A stretch of 64,000 nt of DNA from CAYMAZ01 sp964388575 (GCA_964388575.1 CAYMAZ010000011.1:1-64000); one strand, 5' to 3'. Positions 25,434 through 34,197 are shown, counted from the stretch's first letter. Program-made: numbers and translations. Notes: generated from the letters alone by a model not told the origin.

Positions 25434-28400
25434 ATGAATAAAATAAATGTAATATTAAACGGAAAGCCTGTTGTTGGTTTTGAAGGGGAATCAATCCTTG
25501 AGCTTGCAAAGCGCAATGGATATGAAATCCCGACATTATGCCATGACCCGAGAATTGAACCGTTCTCTTCGTGTTTTGTCTGTGTTGTTCAGGTTGAAAA
25601 AATGAAGGGAATGCAACCTTCCTGTTCAACAAAAATTACTGAAGGAATGATCATTGACAGTGAGAGTGATCAGGTGAAAAAAGCACGCAAATCCGCTCTT
25701 GACTTATTACTGAGCAATCACTATGCAGACTGTGTTGCTCCCTGTAAACAAACTTGCCCGGCCGGTGTGGATGTTCAGGGCTATATTTCACTGATTGAAA
25801 AAGGATTGTATTCGGAAGCCATCGGTTTAATCAAACAAACGAATCCACTGCCTGCTATCTGCGGACGTGTGTGTGTTCGTCCCTGTGAGGCAGCCTGCCG
25901 GCGCAATCTGCTTGACGAACAAACCGGGGTTGGTATAGATTACCTGAAACGCTTTGCTGCAGATCAGGACCTGGCTTCTGACAATCATTACAAACCAGAA
26001 GTGGCTCCCTCAACAGGGAAAAAAATCGCAATCATCGGCGGAGGCCCTGGCGGTTTGTCTGCAGCATATTTTTTGCAGCAAAAGGGGCATCAGTGTGACA
26101 TTTATGAAGTAGCACCTGCTGTGGGCGGCTGGCTCAGATACGGAATTCCCGAATATCGTTTGCCAAATGACCTGATTGAAAAAGAAGTGTCAACCATCAC
26201 CGAACTTGGAGTTCAGATTTTCTGCAACAGAAAACTCGGAGGAAATATCAGTTATAAAGATCTTCGTGAACAATATGATGCAACGATCATTACTGTGGGA
26301 TCACAAAAAGGCACACTTGTCGGTGTTGATGGTGATGATGCAGAAAATGTTTTCTCAGGGATAGAGTTTTTAAGGAATATGGCCATCACCGGACAGGTGT
26401 ACGACTTCAAAGGGAAAACGATTGCTGTTGTCGGAGGTGGAAATACTGCCATGGATTGTTGCCGCACGTCCATTCGCTGTGGGGCAGAGAAAGTATATGT
26501 CATTTACAGGCGCACAGAAAAGGAAATGCCTGCAAATCCAATTGAAATACACGAATCAAAACTTGAAGGTGTGGAATATATGTTTCTCACAAATCCCACC
26601 AGGGTGAATAAAGATGAAAACGGCAGACTGAAGTCGGTCACCTGCATCAAGATGGAACTGGGTGAACCCGACAGTTCAGGACGCAGAAGGCCTGTCCCCA
26701 AGGAAGGATCTGAACATGATATTGAACTGGATTATTTGCTGGCAGCTATCGGACAAAAAACTGATGTGAGTTTTATTAACGACATCAATGAATTTGCAAA
26801 AGCAGGCGAATTTAAAATCAACAAATGGGGTGATGTCGAAGTCAATCCGAATACTTTTGAAACAGGAATTCCGGGAGTTTTTTCAGCCGGAGATTGTGTT
26901 TCAGGACCCGCAACAGTCATTGAAGCAATTTATCAGGCTCGCATTGCATCACAAAGCTGTCATCAATTTCTGACCGGACAACCGGTTGAAAACAAAAACT
27001 TCGAATTTATCAGCAGAAAGCATCATTTTAAAGAACAGATAAAGGAAGAATATGCCCCCTATTTCAAAAAGCAAATGCGCGAAGAGATGCCTGTTCTTGA
27101 TCCCGGCAAACGCATGAACTTTGATGAAGTTGAACTTGGTTATGCAGGTGATGAAGTTGCAAAACACGAAACAGGAAGGTGTCTTGAATGTGGCTGTTCA
27201 GCTTATTACACCTGTAATCTCAAAAAATTTGCTACTGAATATCAGGCTGACCAAAAGCATTTTGCAGGGGATTTCAAGGAATATCATGTTGATTTTTCAC
27301 ATCCGTTTATTGAGATTGATAACAACAAATGTATTTTGTGCGGCCGGTGCATCAGGATCTGTCGTGAAGTTGTCGGGGCAAATGCACTTGGATTTATCAA
27401 CAGGGGATTTGACACATTTGTGGCCCCAGCCATGGAGTTACCACTGACAGAAACAACATGTGAAAGCTGCGGAATGTGCATCTCCACATGTCCTACGGCT
27501 GCTTTGTCCGAAAACAAAGACTTTAAGCCCGGACCCGTGAAAACTGAATCATTTAAAGCCGTGTGCAATTTCTGTTCAGTTGGATGCGAAGTCGAATATC
27601 ATCATGTGAACGGATTCATCATGGGAGCAGAAGGCTCAAAGGGACTTGTCAATAAAGACGGAAATATCTGCCGCTTTCCGAGGTTCGGCTATCGTCTCTT
27701 TAACAGAGATAACAGGATTACAAAGCCAATGGCAAAGAAACAAGGCAATCTGGTTGAAATTTCGTGGGATGAAGCTTTTGATCTGATCCGCTCCCGCATT
27801 CAGTTTGTACTGCCGGATGAAAATGCATTTTTTGCAGGAGCACGACTGAGCAATGAAGAGATGTACCTGGTTCAGAAATTTGCACGCGCCGCAGTGAAGA
27901 CAAATAATGTTGCCAGCTTCCAGTACCTAGAAAGAGGAAAAGGATATCATGCCACCACATTAAAAAATGTTCCGTTTGATCAGATCGCCGGTGCAAAACG
28001 TGTTGTATTGTTCGGTTCTGAAATCAACCGTGAAAATGCAGTTGTGAGTTTTATGATCCAGAATTCTGTACATAAATTCGGAACCAGGCTTGAAATCATC
28101 ACAACCTGCAATGAAACACTGATGGATCATAAAGCCGGTCATATTCTCAGAATTTCGTCATATCATTCTTTCATGCAGGCCGCAAACCACTATCTGATCA
28201 GCAACAAGCTGCACAATATGATGTTCATTACTGAAAGAACCGAAGGATTTGAAGACTACAAAAACGAACTGTTACAGAAAAATTATCAGGATCTGCTTGA
28301 TCATGCCGGAACAACAAAAGCTGAACTTGAACAATTTGTCAGCAACTTCAACAATGATCACGAATCAATACTGGTCTATGCCGAACGTAATGTTGATGCG

Positions 28401-29123
28401 AATACCGCTTTTGAGATCGCAGCATTCGGGATGCTGACCGGAAAAACAGGAAAAAAGTCTGCAGGAATTATTGCGATGAAAGAAAGTAATAATTCGCACG
28501 GACTGTTTGACATGGGCATTTGCCCGAAAACCGGACCCGGCGGACAATCGCTGACGGATGAAGTGTATATCGAAAACCTGAAGAAAATATGGGAAGTTGA
28601 TGAAATTCCAGTAATTAAAGACTACAGTCTTGTGGAGAAAATGAAAACCTACCAGATCAAAAATTTGTTCATTTTCGGCGAAGACCCGGTAGGATGTGCT
28701 GACGACGGGCAGGAAACCAATGAATTATTGTTCAATTCATCATTTATCTGTGTTCAGGATGTGTTCCTTTCAGCCACTGCAAAAACTGCTGACCTTGTCC
28801 TTCCAATGAACCTGCCGTTTGAGGAAGGCGGAACATACACAAACACACAAAAATTTGTGCAGAGTTTTGAGTCTCAGCTGAAATCACCAAACCTGAAAAG
28901 TAATTTCGGTGTACTCAATGAACTGATGAAATTATCCGGTTTAAAAACCTATGAATCATGGCATAGTGTCAGCGATGAGATTGCATCTGTTCTTCCCGGA
29001 CAGGAGATTGATCCTGAATTTAACTTTACTGAAAAGGAAAAATATGCACGTCGCTTCAATCATGGATGCGATGACATTAAAAGAATGTATTGTGAATTTT
29101 TCACTTCCTGTATACAGAAATAA
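25434..29123 (+). CDS. Giant fusion: NuoG-type ferredoxin + NfnB/GltD-type FAD/NAD(P) oxidoreductase + ferredoxins + molybdopterin-oxidoreductase fold lacking catalytic Cys/Sec
   Basis: 1229 residues. In order: a [2Fe-2S] domain (C36, C47, C50, C64); H96/C100/C104/C108 running into the GltD-type Cys-rich helical domain (C143, C147, C151, C155); an FAD site IIGGGPGGLSAAYFL (200-214); an NAD(P) site VVGGGNTAMD (332-341) and YRRTEKEMPA (358-367), a pattern linked to NADPH in GltD/NfnB; and a second FAD motif FSAGDCVSGPATV (483-495). Then follow C583/C586/C588/C594, two [4Fe-4S] sites (C633/636/639/643 and C676/679/682/686), and a molybdopterin-oxidoreductase domain starting with C711/C714/C718/C746. 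Where formate dehydrogenases carry Cys or Sec, this has NNVASFQYLERGKG with no Cys, so formate or nitrate chemistry is unlikely. With the NuoEF-like subunits it suggests NADH/NADPH/ferredoxin electron transfer, possibly bifurcating (inference). Confidence 0.9.
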   Translation: MNKINVILNGKPVVGFEGESILELAKRNGYEIPTLCHDPRIEPFSSCFVCVVQVEKMKGMQPSCSTKITEGMIIDSESDQVKKARKSALDLLLSNHYADCVAPCKQTCPAGVDVQGYISLIEKGLYSEAIGLIKQTNPLPAICGRVCVRPCEAACRRNLLDEQTGVGIDYLKRFAADQDLASDNHYKPEVAPSTGKKIAIIGGGPGGLSAAYFLQQKGHQCDIYEVAPAVGGWLRYGIPEYRLPNDLIEKEVSTITELGVQIFCNRKLGGNISYKDLREQYDATIITVGSQKGTLVGVDGDDAENVFSGIEFLRNMAITGQVYDFKGKTIAVVGGGNTAMDCCRTSIRCGAEKVYVIYRRTEKEMPANPIEIHESKLEGVEYMFLTNPTRVNKDENGRLKSVTCIKMELGEPDSSGRRRPVPKEGSEHDIELDYLLAAIGQKTDVSFINDINEFAKAGEFKINKWGDVEVNPNTFETGIPGVFSAGDCVSGPATVIEAIYQARIASQSCHQFLTGQPVENKNFEFISRKHHFKEQIKEEYAPYFKKQMREEMPVLDPGKRMNFDEVELGYAGDEVAKHETGRCLECGCSAYYTCNLKKFATEYQADQKHFAGDFKEYHVDFSHPFIEIDNNKCILCGRCIRICREVVGANALGFINRGFDTFVAPAMELPLTETTCESCGMCISTCPTAALSENKDFKPGPVKTESFKAVCNFCSVGCEVEYHHVNGFIMGAEGSKGLVNKDGNICRFPRFGYRLFNRDNRITKPMAKKQGNLVEISWDEAFDLIRSRIQFVLPDENAFFAGARLSNEEMYLVQKFARAAVKTNNVASFQYLERGKGYHATTLKNVPFDQIAGAKRVVLFGSEINRENAVVSFMIQNSVHKFGTRLEIITTCNETLMDHKAGHILRISSYHSFMQAANHYLISNKLHNMMFITERTEGFEDYKNELLQKNYQDLLDHAGTTKAELEQFVSNFNNDHESILVYAERNVDANTAFEIAAFGMLTGKTGKKSAGIIAMKESNNSHGLFDMGICPKTGPGGQSLTDEVYIENLKKIWEVDEIPVIKDYSLVEKMKTYQIKNLFIFGEDPVGCADDGQETNELLFNSSFICVQDVFLSATAKTADLVLPMNLPFEEGGTYTNTQKFVQSFESQLKSPNLKSNFGVLNELMKLSGLKTYESWHSVSDEIASVLPGQEIDPEFNFTEKEKYARRFNHGCDDIKRMYCEFFTSCIQK

Positions 29124-29128
29124 TTAAA

Positions 29129-29135
29129 AAGGAGG
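29129..29135 (+). promoter_or_regulatory. Unusually strong Shine-Dalgarno site
   Basis: AAGGAGG lies 5 bases before the ATG at 29141. Perfect Shine-Dalgarno sequences are rare in Bacteroidetes, and the neighbouring genes lack one. It suggests that the ferritin-like gene is translated at a different rate from the preceding oxidoreductase genes. Confidence 0.65.
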
Positions 29136-29140
29136 AATGT

Positions 29141-29596
29141 ATGAAAGTCTTTCAAAATGTAAATGAAATTCTTGTTTTTGCCATGGAGCAGGAACAAAAG
29201 GCTGTTGAGTTTTACACACAGCTGGCAGCTGATGCTAAAACCGAAGACATGCGTAAGATATTTGAAGATTTTGCAAAAGAAGAAATCAGTCACAAAGCCC
29301 GGTTAAAGCAAATTCAGCAGGACGGCATCATGACACTTACCGAAGAAAATGTACAGGATCTTAAAATTTCTGATTATAATGTCCCTGAGGAACCCTCGGC
29401 TGACATGACCTATTCAGAAGCAATGAAACTTGCCATGTCAAAAGAAAAAGCTGCATTCAAACTCTACACAGCACTGGCTGATCGTGTTGAAAACAAAGAA
29501 CTTCAAAAGATTTTTCAGTTGCTTGCAATTGAAGAATCAAAGCATAAACTGAGATTCGAAATCGAATACGATGAATTTGTACTGAGAGAAAACTGA
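29141..29596 (+). CDS. Ferritin-like / rubrerythrin-domain protein without rubredoxin
   Basis: 151 residues in two helical hairpins. Each half carries a di-iron-type pattern: EQEQKAVEFY with EEISHKARL in the first, and KEKAAFKLY with EESKHKLRFE in the second. This is the erythrin part of a rubrerythrin, which reduces H2O2 or stores iron. The C-terminal rubredoxin Cys4 domain is absent, so electrons must come from a partner. It starts 17 bases after the fusion oxidoreductase gene, which makes that complex a plausible electron donor, though this is inference. The first ligand of the second half (usually Glu) must be checked by alignment. Confidence 0.87.
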   Translation: MKVFQNVNEILVFAMEQEQKAVEFYTQLAADAKTEDMRKIFEDFAKEEISHKARLKQIQQDGIMTLTEENVQDLKISDYNVPEEPSADMTYSEAMKLAMSKEKAAFKLYTALADRVENKELQKIFQLLAIEESKHKLRFEIEYDEFVLREN

Positions 29597-29814
29597 TTGC
29601 ATTCAGATTTTCAATAAAATATTTGCTCCTCAGATTCCTGTTCAGTGTAAAAATTTATGTGACAAAAAAACATTCTATCACTTTGCATGATATACATAAC
29701 AACAGCCGAAGTCTGTCTGTAAGCAAGCTTTTCAAATTATGCATCCGGAACAATGTTATGGCTTTTGCAGAATAAAAAAAGTTTTCAATAATTTTTTGAT
29801 TGGCGAACTTTCTA
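29597..29814. other. Gene-free AT-rich spacer
   Basis: No open reading frame with coding character, RNA gene or clear hairpin is visible between the ferritin-like gene and the palindromic element that begins at 29815. Confidence 0.6.
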
Positions 29815-29940
29815 CAATACAAAAGGCGTCATCTTCAGATAAAAATCAACTGTGTTGATTTTTTATTGTCTTGAGACAGCTGCGATGAAATCTTGATTTT
29901 TGAGTAATTGTCTCAAAACAACAGAACGCCTTTTGTATTG
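29815..29940. repeat. Three-way-junction palindromic element, family B copy 1
   Basis: A perfect 15-bp outer inverted repeat (CAATACAAAAGGCGT at 29815-29829 with its complement at 29926-29940) encloses two smaller hairpins. One is a perfect 10-bp stem with a TGT loop (29841-29850 and 29854-29863), followed by a T-run. The other is an 8-bp stem TTGAGACA/TGTCTCAA (29871-29878 and 29909-29916). The 3' half and about 80 bases downstream recur at 34362-34511. It resembles a REP/MITE-like unit that could fold as DNA or RNA. Confidence 0.7.
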
Positions 29941-30019
29941 CCACACTCTCATTATTCGTGGTATTTGTGAAATTCGTGGCTGAAAAAACGTGCGTTTTGA
30001 ACCTAATAAGCAATTACAA
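29871..30019 (+). repeat. Dispersed repeat, copy 1 (second copy at 34362)
   Basis: About 149 bases align almost without gaps to 34362-34511, at roughly four in five positions identical. The copies share GATGAAATCTTG, TGTCTCAAAACAACA, CCTTTTGTATTGCCA and the block TATTTGTGAAATTCGTGGCT. Both copies are in intergenic spacers and in the same orientation. The copies differ most inside the small hairpin loop. Confidence 0.75.
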
Positions 30020-30081
30020 TTTTAGTGTTTTGGTGGCAATAATTTCAGAAAATTTTAACCGGACATTCATGATTTAATTTT

Positions 30082-30089
30082 TATTTTTG
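30082..30089 (+). promoter_or_regulatory. Candidate -7 box ahead of the lipoprotein gene
   Basis: TATTTTTG matches TAnnTTTG and lies 25 bases before the ATG at 30115. A matching -33 element is not evident. Confidence 0.45.
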
Positions 30090-30114
30090 CACCTTAACCA
30101 AATAAATCCATAAA

Positions 30115-30618
30115 ATGAAAAAGATCCTACAATTCACGGCAATTGCAATTTCATTGTTTATTGCTGCATGCGGAGCACCCACAAAAGAAGAAGCGATTGA
30201 TTACAATGATGAGTTGGTTGCAGACCAGAAAGAAATTCTCGCTCTTGAAGACAATCTCATTGGCAGTATCGTCGACTGGAAATACGAAAATGCAAAATCC
30301 GATCTTGCAGTGTATCAGTCAAAAATTAATGAATACCATACAAAATATGAAGACATGAAGTCTTTTGACAAGGAAGATGAATTCCGTCTGGCCATGATTG
30401 ATTTGTTGAAAGCTCTTAAAGAACAGGCCGAAGGCAACTATCCTGAAGTGATTGAATACATCCCGCTTTCTGAAACCATTGACGATCTTGAGGATGAACC
30501 ATTAATGCAATTGCTTGATATTCTTGATGAAATTGACTTGAATTCAGATTCTGCAAACGGACAATTTCTGGATGCTCAGAAAAAATTTGCAGACAAATAT
30601 GAATTACAGTTGCAGTAG
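30115..30618 (+). CDS. Acidic putative lipoprotein of unknown function
   Basis: 167 residues with a clear lipoprotein signal (LFIAACG, Cys at residue 19). The mature part is acidic and mainly helical, rich in Asp, Glu and Leu, with DLEDEPLMQLLDILDEIDLNS near the middle. I do not recognise the family with certainty; it may belong to a group of small Bacteroidetes and Leptospira lipoproteins, but that is a guess. It stands alone, with a candidate promoter upstream and a terminator downstream. It lies just beyond the repeat-bearing spacer at 29.6-30.1 kb. Confidence 0.75.
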   Translation: MKKILQFTAIAISLFIAACGAPTKEEAIDYNDELVADQKEILALEDNLIGSIVDWKYENAKSDLAVYQSKINEYHTKYEDMKSFDKEDEFRLAMIDLLKALKEQAEGNYPEVIEYIPLSETIDDLEDEPLMQLLDILDEIDLNSDSANGQFLDAQKKFADKYELQLQ

Positions 30619-30636
30619 TTTGACAAAAATTTCAGC

Positions 30637-30673
30637 AAACGGGATGAATTCTGAATTTTTCCCGTTTTTTTTG
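30637..30673 (+). terminator. Intrinsic terminator after the lipoprotein gene
   Basis: AAACGGGA at 30637-30644 pairs with TCCCGTTT at 30660-30667 and is followed by a T-run. It lies 19 bases after the stop codon. Confidence 0.8.
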
Positions 30674-30722
30674 TCTTCCGTGTGATGAAAAAAATTGTAA
30701 TTTCGAAGGATAAAACCTGAAA

Positions 30723-30956
30723 ATGTTGCATATCATTTTTGTTATTCTGATTGTATATATCATTTACAGATTTGTTGTCAGATTTGCTGTACAGAAAATT
30801 TCAGACAATTACCTGAAAAAACAACGCGACAGGTTTTATGAAGAAAACCCACATCTTTCAAAACCGAAGCCGGAAGAAATATCAACCCAAAACACCGGAT
30901 TTTCGCTCCGGAAAACAGACAAAAGAAAACGACATTCATTGATTACAGAAAAATAA
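30723..30956 (+). CDS. DUF4834-like small membrane protein
   Basis: 77 residues: one N-terminal membrane helix (about 3-22, IIFVILIVYIIYRFVVRFA) and a basic cytoplasmic tail. Size, layout and position directly before a YfhO-family gene (5 bases) match the small DUF4834 family of Bacteroidetes. The function is unknown. Tight spacing suggests it is translated together with the YfhO protein and could be a partner of it. The assignment rests on context as much as on sequence. Confidence 0.65.
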   Translation: MLHIIFVILIVYIIYRFVVRFAVQKISDNYLKKQRDRFYEENPHLSKPKPEEISTQNTGFSLRKTDKRKRHSLITEK

Positions 30957-30961
30957 ACCAT

Positions 30962-33469
30962 ATGAAAAAAGAAATCATCAGAAAACTTATGCCTTATGGC
31001 ATTGCCATCATTGTCGGGCTCATCCTGACAGCAATCTATTTTTATCCGCAACTGCAGGGTAAAACAATCTATCAGCTTGATATTCTGAAACACAGAGGAA
31101 TGAGTCAGGAAATGATCGAATACAAAGATTCAGGCGAGCCGGTGTTATGGACCAACAGGGCTTTCGGAGGAATGCCAACCTATCAGATCACGACCAACCA
31201 TGACGGGAATATTTTTTATTATATTGACCAGATCTTCAAACTGGGCATGCCACGTTCTTCGGGATTTCTTTTTCTCTATTTTCTGGGGTTTTTCATCCTA
31301 CTGAAATCCATGAAAAAAGATACATGGCTTGCAATACTCGGTGCACTGGCTTTTGCCCTGTCGACATATTTTATCATCATTATCCAGGCCGGGCACACTT
31401 CAAAGGCACATGCCCTTGGATATATGGCTCCTGTTGTTGCAGGAATTCTGCTGGCTTACAGGGGGAAATATCTGACCGGAGGTATTCTTACCGCCATGTT
31501 TGCCGGCCTTCACATTATGGCCAACCATTTTCAGATCACTTACTACCTGCTTTTTCTCATTGCATTCATTCTCATCGGAGAACTTGTTATTGCTGTCAAA
31601 GGCAAAACAATTCAGAAGTTTATTAAGGCTTCAGCGGTGATGATCATTGCCGCGATATTTGCCCTGGGACCCAATTTCAACAATTTTCTGTTGTCGTATT
31701 CATATGCACAGCACACAATGCGCGGAGAAACAGAACTGACATTCAATGAACAGCAGAAAAGCGGAGGTCTCGACAAAGATTATATCACTGCCTGGAGCTA
31801 TGGAAAAGATGAAACAATGACACTGTTCATTCCAAATCTGAAGGGCGGCGCATCTGAACCAATTGCCCAACATAAAAGCGCCATGGAAAAAGTTGACCCT
31901 CAGTATAAGCAAAGCGTGGGTCAGATCGGAAGCTACTGGGGCGAGCAGCCCTTTACTTCAGGGCCTGTGTATGCCGGTGCTTTTATCTTTATGTTGTTTA
32001 TCCTGTCGCTTTTTCTTGTTAGAAACTGGCTGAGCTGGTCGCTGCTTGGTGTGACAATACTGGCAATATTACTTGCCTGGGGACGTCACTTTATGCCGCT
32101 GACCGACTGGTTTATTGATTACTTTCCAATGTACAACAAGTTCCGAACGGTTTCGACATTCCTGATCATTGCTGAATTTACGATTCCGCTGCTTGCAATT
32201 CTCGGATTGAAAAAGATTTTTGATCAGCCAAATCTGATCAAAGAAAAATCGAAATATTTTTGGACCGCATTCGGGCTTACCGGAGGGCTGTCGCTTCTGT
32301 TCTGGCTATTGCCCGGGACATTTTTCAACTTCTTTTCATCAACAGAGCTCACACAGTTTTCAGAATTTGCAGCCCAGGGTGCAACCCAGGCACAAATTGA
32401 TGCATATATGGATAACATTGAAACCGCAAGAATATCGATACTGAAATCTGATGCCATCAGAAGCTTTCTGATTATTCTTGCCGGCACTGCATTGTTGTGG
32501 CTCTGGTCGGTCAACAAACTTAAAAAAGAAATTTTTATCATCGGATTGTTCATCGTGGTTGCTGCTGATCTCATTCCTGTAAACAAAAGATATCTCAACG
32601 AATCGCATTTCAAAAATAAAAGAATGATGGAAAAACCCTACCAGCCGTCTCAGGCTGATGAATTTATTCTGAGAGATACAGAACTGAATTATCGTGTTTT
32701 AAACATAGCAGTGAATACATTCAATGATGCCAGTACTTCATACTTCCATAAGTCAGTTGGGGGGTATCATGCGGCCAAACTCCAGCGCTATCAGGATTTG
32801 ATTTCATATAAACTTCAGAATGAAATTGAAAAACTGATCGGTACTTTCCAGAATAATCCCTCCGACTCAGCAATAAATGAAACTCTTGCTTCATTGCACG
32901 GGCTGAATATGCTGAATACAAAATATATCATCTATAATCCCCAGGCACCTCCCCTGCCAAATCAGCATAGTATGGGCAATGCATGGTTTGTGAATGATGT
33001 GCGTTTTGCTGCTGATGCTGATGAGGAAATGAATCTGCTTTTGCAAACAGACATTAAGGAAACCGCAATCATCAATGAGAATTTTAAAGATGTTGTGGGA
33101 GATTTTGCTTTCAATACAGACACAAATTCAATTATTGCCCTGACACATTATTCTCCGTCAAAACTTGAATATCAGTTTACTTCTACAACACCACAACTGG
33201 TTGTGTTTTCGGAAATTTATTATCCGGATGGCTGGCATGCCTATGTGGGTGATGATGAAGCCGGGATTTTCAGGGCAAATTATGTTTTGAGAGGGTTGAT
33301 CGTCCCGGAAGGAAATCATACCATTACTTTCAGGTTTGAACCGTCGGAATATACGACAGGAAAAATGGTTTCCACATCATTTTCTGTTGTATTTATGCTG
33401 ATGCTCCTTGGCATTATTGCTGTTGAAGTGAAAAAGAATTACTTCGGTAAAGAAATCGTTTCGAAATAG
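30962..33469 (+). CDS. YfhO-family polytopic membrane protein
   Basis: 835 residues with about a dozen hydrophobic helices in the first 560 residues, an extracytoplasmic C-terminal domain (about 560-800) and a last helix near 810-830. Marks of the YfhO/GT-C-like family are TIYQLDILKHRGMSQEM near the N-terminus (with the Asp of the first loop), WTNRAFGGMPTYQI and YPDGWHAYVGDDEAGIFRANYVLRG near the C-terminus. Members are thought to transfer glycosyl groups from lipid carriers to envelope polymers. The substrate is not predictable here. It is co-transcribed with the small DUF4834-like gene. Confidence 0.9.
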   Translation: MKKEIIRKLMPYGIAIIVGLILTAIYFYPQLQGKTIYQLDILKHRGMSQEMIEYKDSGEPVLWTNRAFGGMPTYQITTNHDGNIFYYIDQIFKLGMPRSSGFLFLYFLGFFILLKSMKKDTWLAILGALAFALSTYFIIIIQAGHTSKAHALGYMAPVVAGILLAYRGKYLTGGILTAMFAGLHIMANHFQITYYLLFLIAFILIGELVIAVKGKTIQKFIKASAVMIIAAIFALGPNFNNFLLSYSYAQHTMRGETELTFNEQQKSGGLDKDYITAWSYGKDETMTLFIPNLKGGASEPIAQHKSAMEKVDPQYKQSVGQIGSYWGEQPFTSGPVYAGAFIFMLFILSLFLVRNWLSWSLLGVTILAILLAWGRHFMPLTDWFIDYFPMYNKFRTVSTFLIIAEFTIPLLAILGLKKIFDQPNLIKEKSKYFWTAFGLTGGLSLLFWLLPGTFFNFFSSTELTQFSEFAAQGATQAQIDAYMDNIETARISILKSDAIRSFLIILAGTALLWLWSVNKLKKEIFIIGLFIVVAADLIPVNKRYLNESHFKNKRMMEKPYQPSQADEFILRDTELNYRVLNIAVNTFNDASTSYFHKSVGGYHAAKLQRYQDLISYKLQNEIEKLIGTFQNNPSDSAINETLASLHGLNMLNTKYIIYNPQAPPLPNQHSMGNAWFVNDVRFAADADEEMNLLLQTDIKETAIINENFKDVVGDFAFNTDTNSIIALTHYSPSKLEYQFTSTTPQLVVFSEIYYPDGWHAYVGDDEAGIFRANYVLRGLIVPEGNHTITFRFEPSEYTTGKMVSTSFSVVFMLMLLGIIAVEVKKNYFGKEIVSK

Positions 33470-34008
33470 TACTTTCCTTTTTCAGACAAGGGGGTATCAG
33501 CTATGGTATTTTTCATTTATAAAATGAATGCCCCCGCTGCTGCAATTTTGCGGATTTTTCTCGCAAAGACACAGTTTTTTTTTATAGAGCGGTACTCTGT
33601 AAATTTATCTTTTGTCTGGAGTCAGGTGTATGCAAATATTACAGTGCGAGTTGGTGGACTGACAAACTAATGCGCATGAACAGTGTGGTTTTGTTTTTAC
33701 CACACGATGCAATCGTTCGGTTTTGGGGGTTGACGGTTTGCCACTTGGCGTAGGCGGGCAGTTTTGAAAATATATCATTCCGGCCAGCACAATTTTCATT
33801 AAATGTACAATCTTTCTCCTTACACCAATGTGCCCGTTAGCGTTTAGCCTTTGTTAACTGCAGGCTATCTTTACAATGGATTCAGAAATCTTCATCAATT
33901 CATTCATTAATAATTATAAACCAAGTACTTATGATAAAAGTCATTCTAGGATTTTGGGTATCTCCAATAAGGTATGCAAATAAAATCTCAATATGTTTTG
34001 AATCTCAA
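33470..34008. other. Gene-poor island with hairpins and a solo terminal repeat
   Basis: No convincing gene. At 33557-33568 the 12 bases TTTCTCGCAAAG match the terminal repeat of the GxxExxY cassette (43178-43201, minus strand). A 7-bp hairpin (GTGTGGT 33683-33689 with ACCACAC 33699-33705) lies in a G-rich tract. A 64-codon minus-strand frame at 33605-33799 is Cys/His/Pro-rich and preceded by AAGGAGA. It could be a real peptide or, more likely, part of a dispersed repeat. Confidence 0.5.
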
Positions 34009-34197
34009 TTAAGCTTTATTTTTATTATTAATATATGAAATATATCGACCAATATAATATGCGATAATCAAGGGCAGCCAAAGATGTCGGCATATAATGT
34101 TGCAGTTATCTATATTTTGATCAAAGTTCAGAATTATTAAGTAAACTCCGAATGAAAGTATTATAAAGACAATGTCAAAAAATTTTCCTTTATTCAT
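34009..34197 (-). CDS. Possible small two-helix membrane protein
   Basis: 62 residues: two hydrophobic helices (about 8-24 and 40-54) with a short polar loop containing Cys, and a basic C-terminal end. No family is recognised. It is the only frame in the 1.1-kb island with protein-like character (helix spacing, positively charged ends). There is no recognisable ribosome-binding site. The AT content is high, so a chance frame with hydrophobic codons is a real alternative. Confidence 0.35.
   Translation of the reverse strand: MNKGKFFDIVFIILSFGVYLIILNFDQNIDNCNIICRHLWLPLIIAYYIGRYISYINNKNKA

Noticed and set aside
25434..29123. Formate dehydrogenase alpha subunit
   Set aside because: The molybdopterin-type domain lacks the catalytic Cys/Sec and no FdhD or other formate dehydrogenase accessory gene is nearby.
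23097..29123. [FeFe] hydrogenase operon
   Set aside because: None of the three proteins has the H-cluster motifs (TSCCP-, MPCxxK- and ExMxCxxGC-type) and no maturation gene is present.
33605..33799. 64-codon minus-strand frame as a confident gene
   Set aside because: The composition (Pro, Cys, His rich) and the G-rich hairpin within it suggest a repeat rather than a protein. It is reported only as part of the island.
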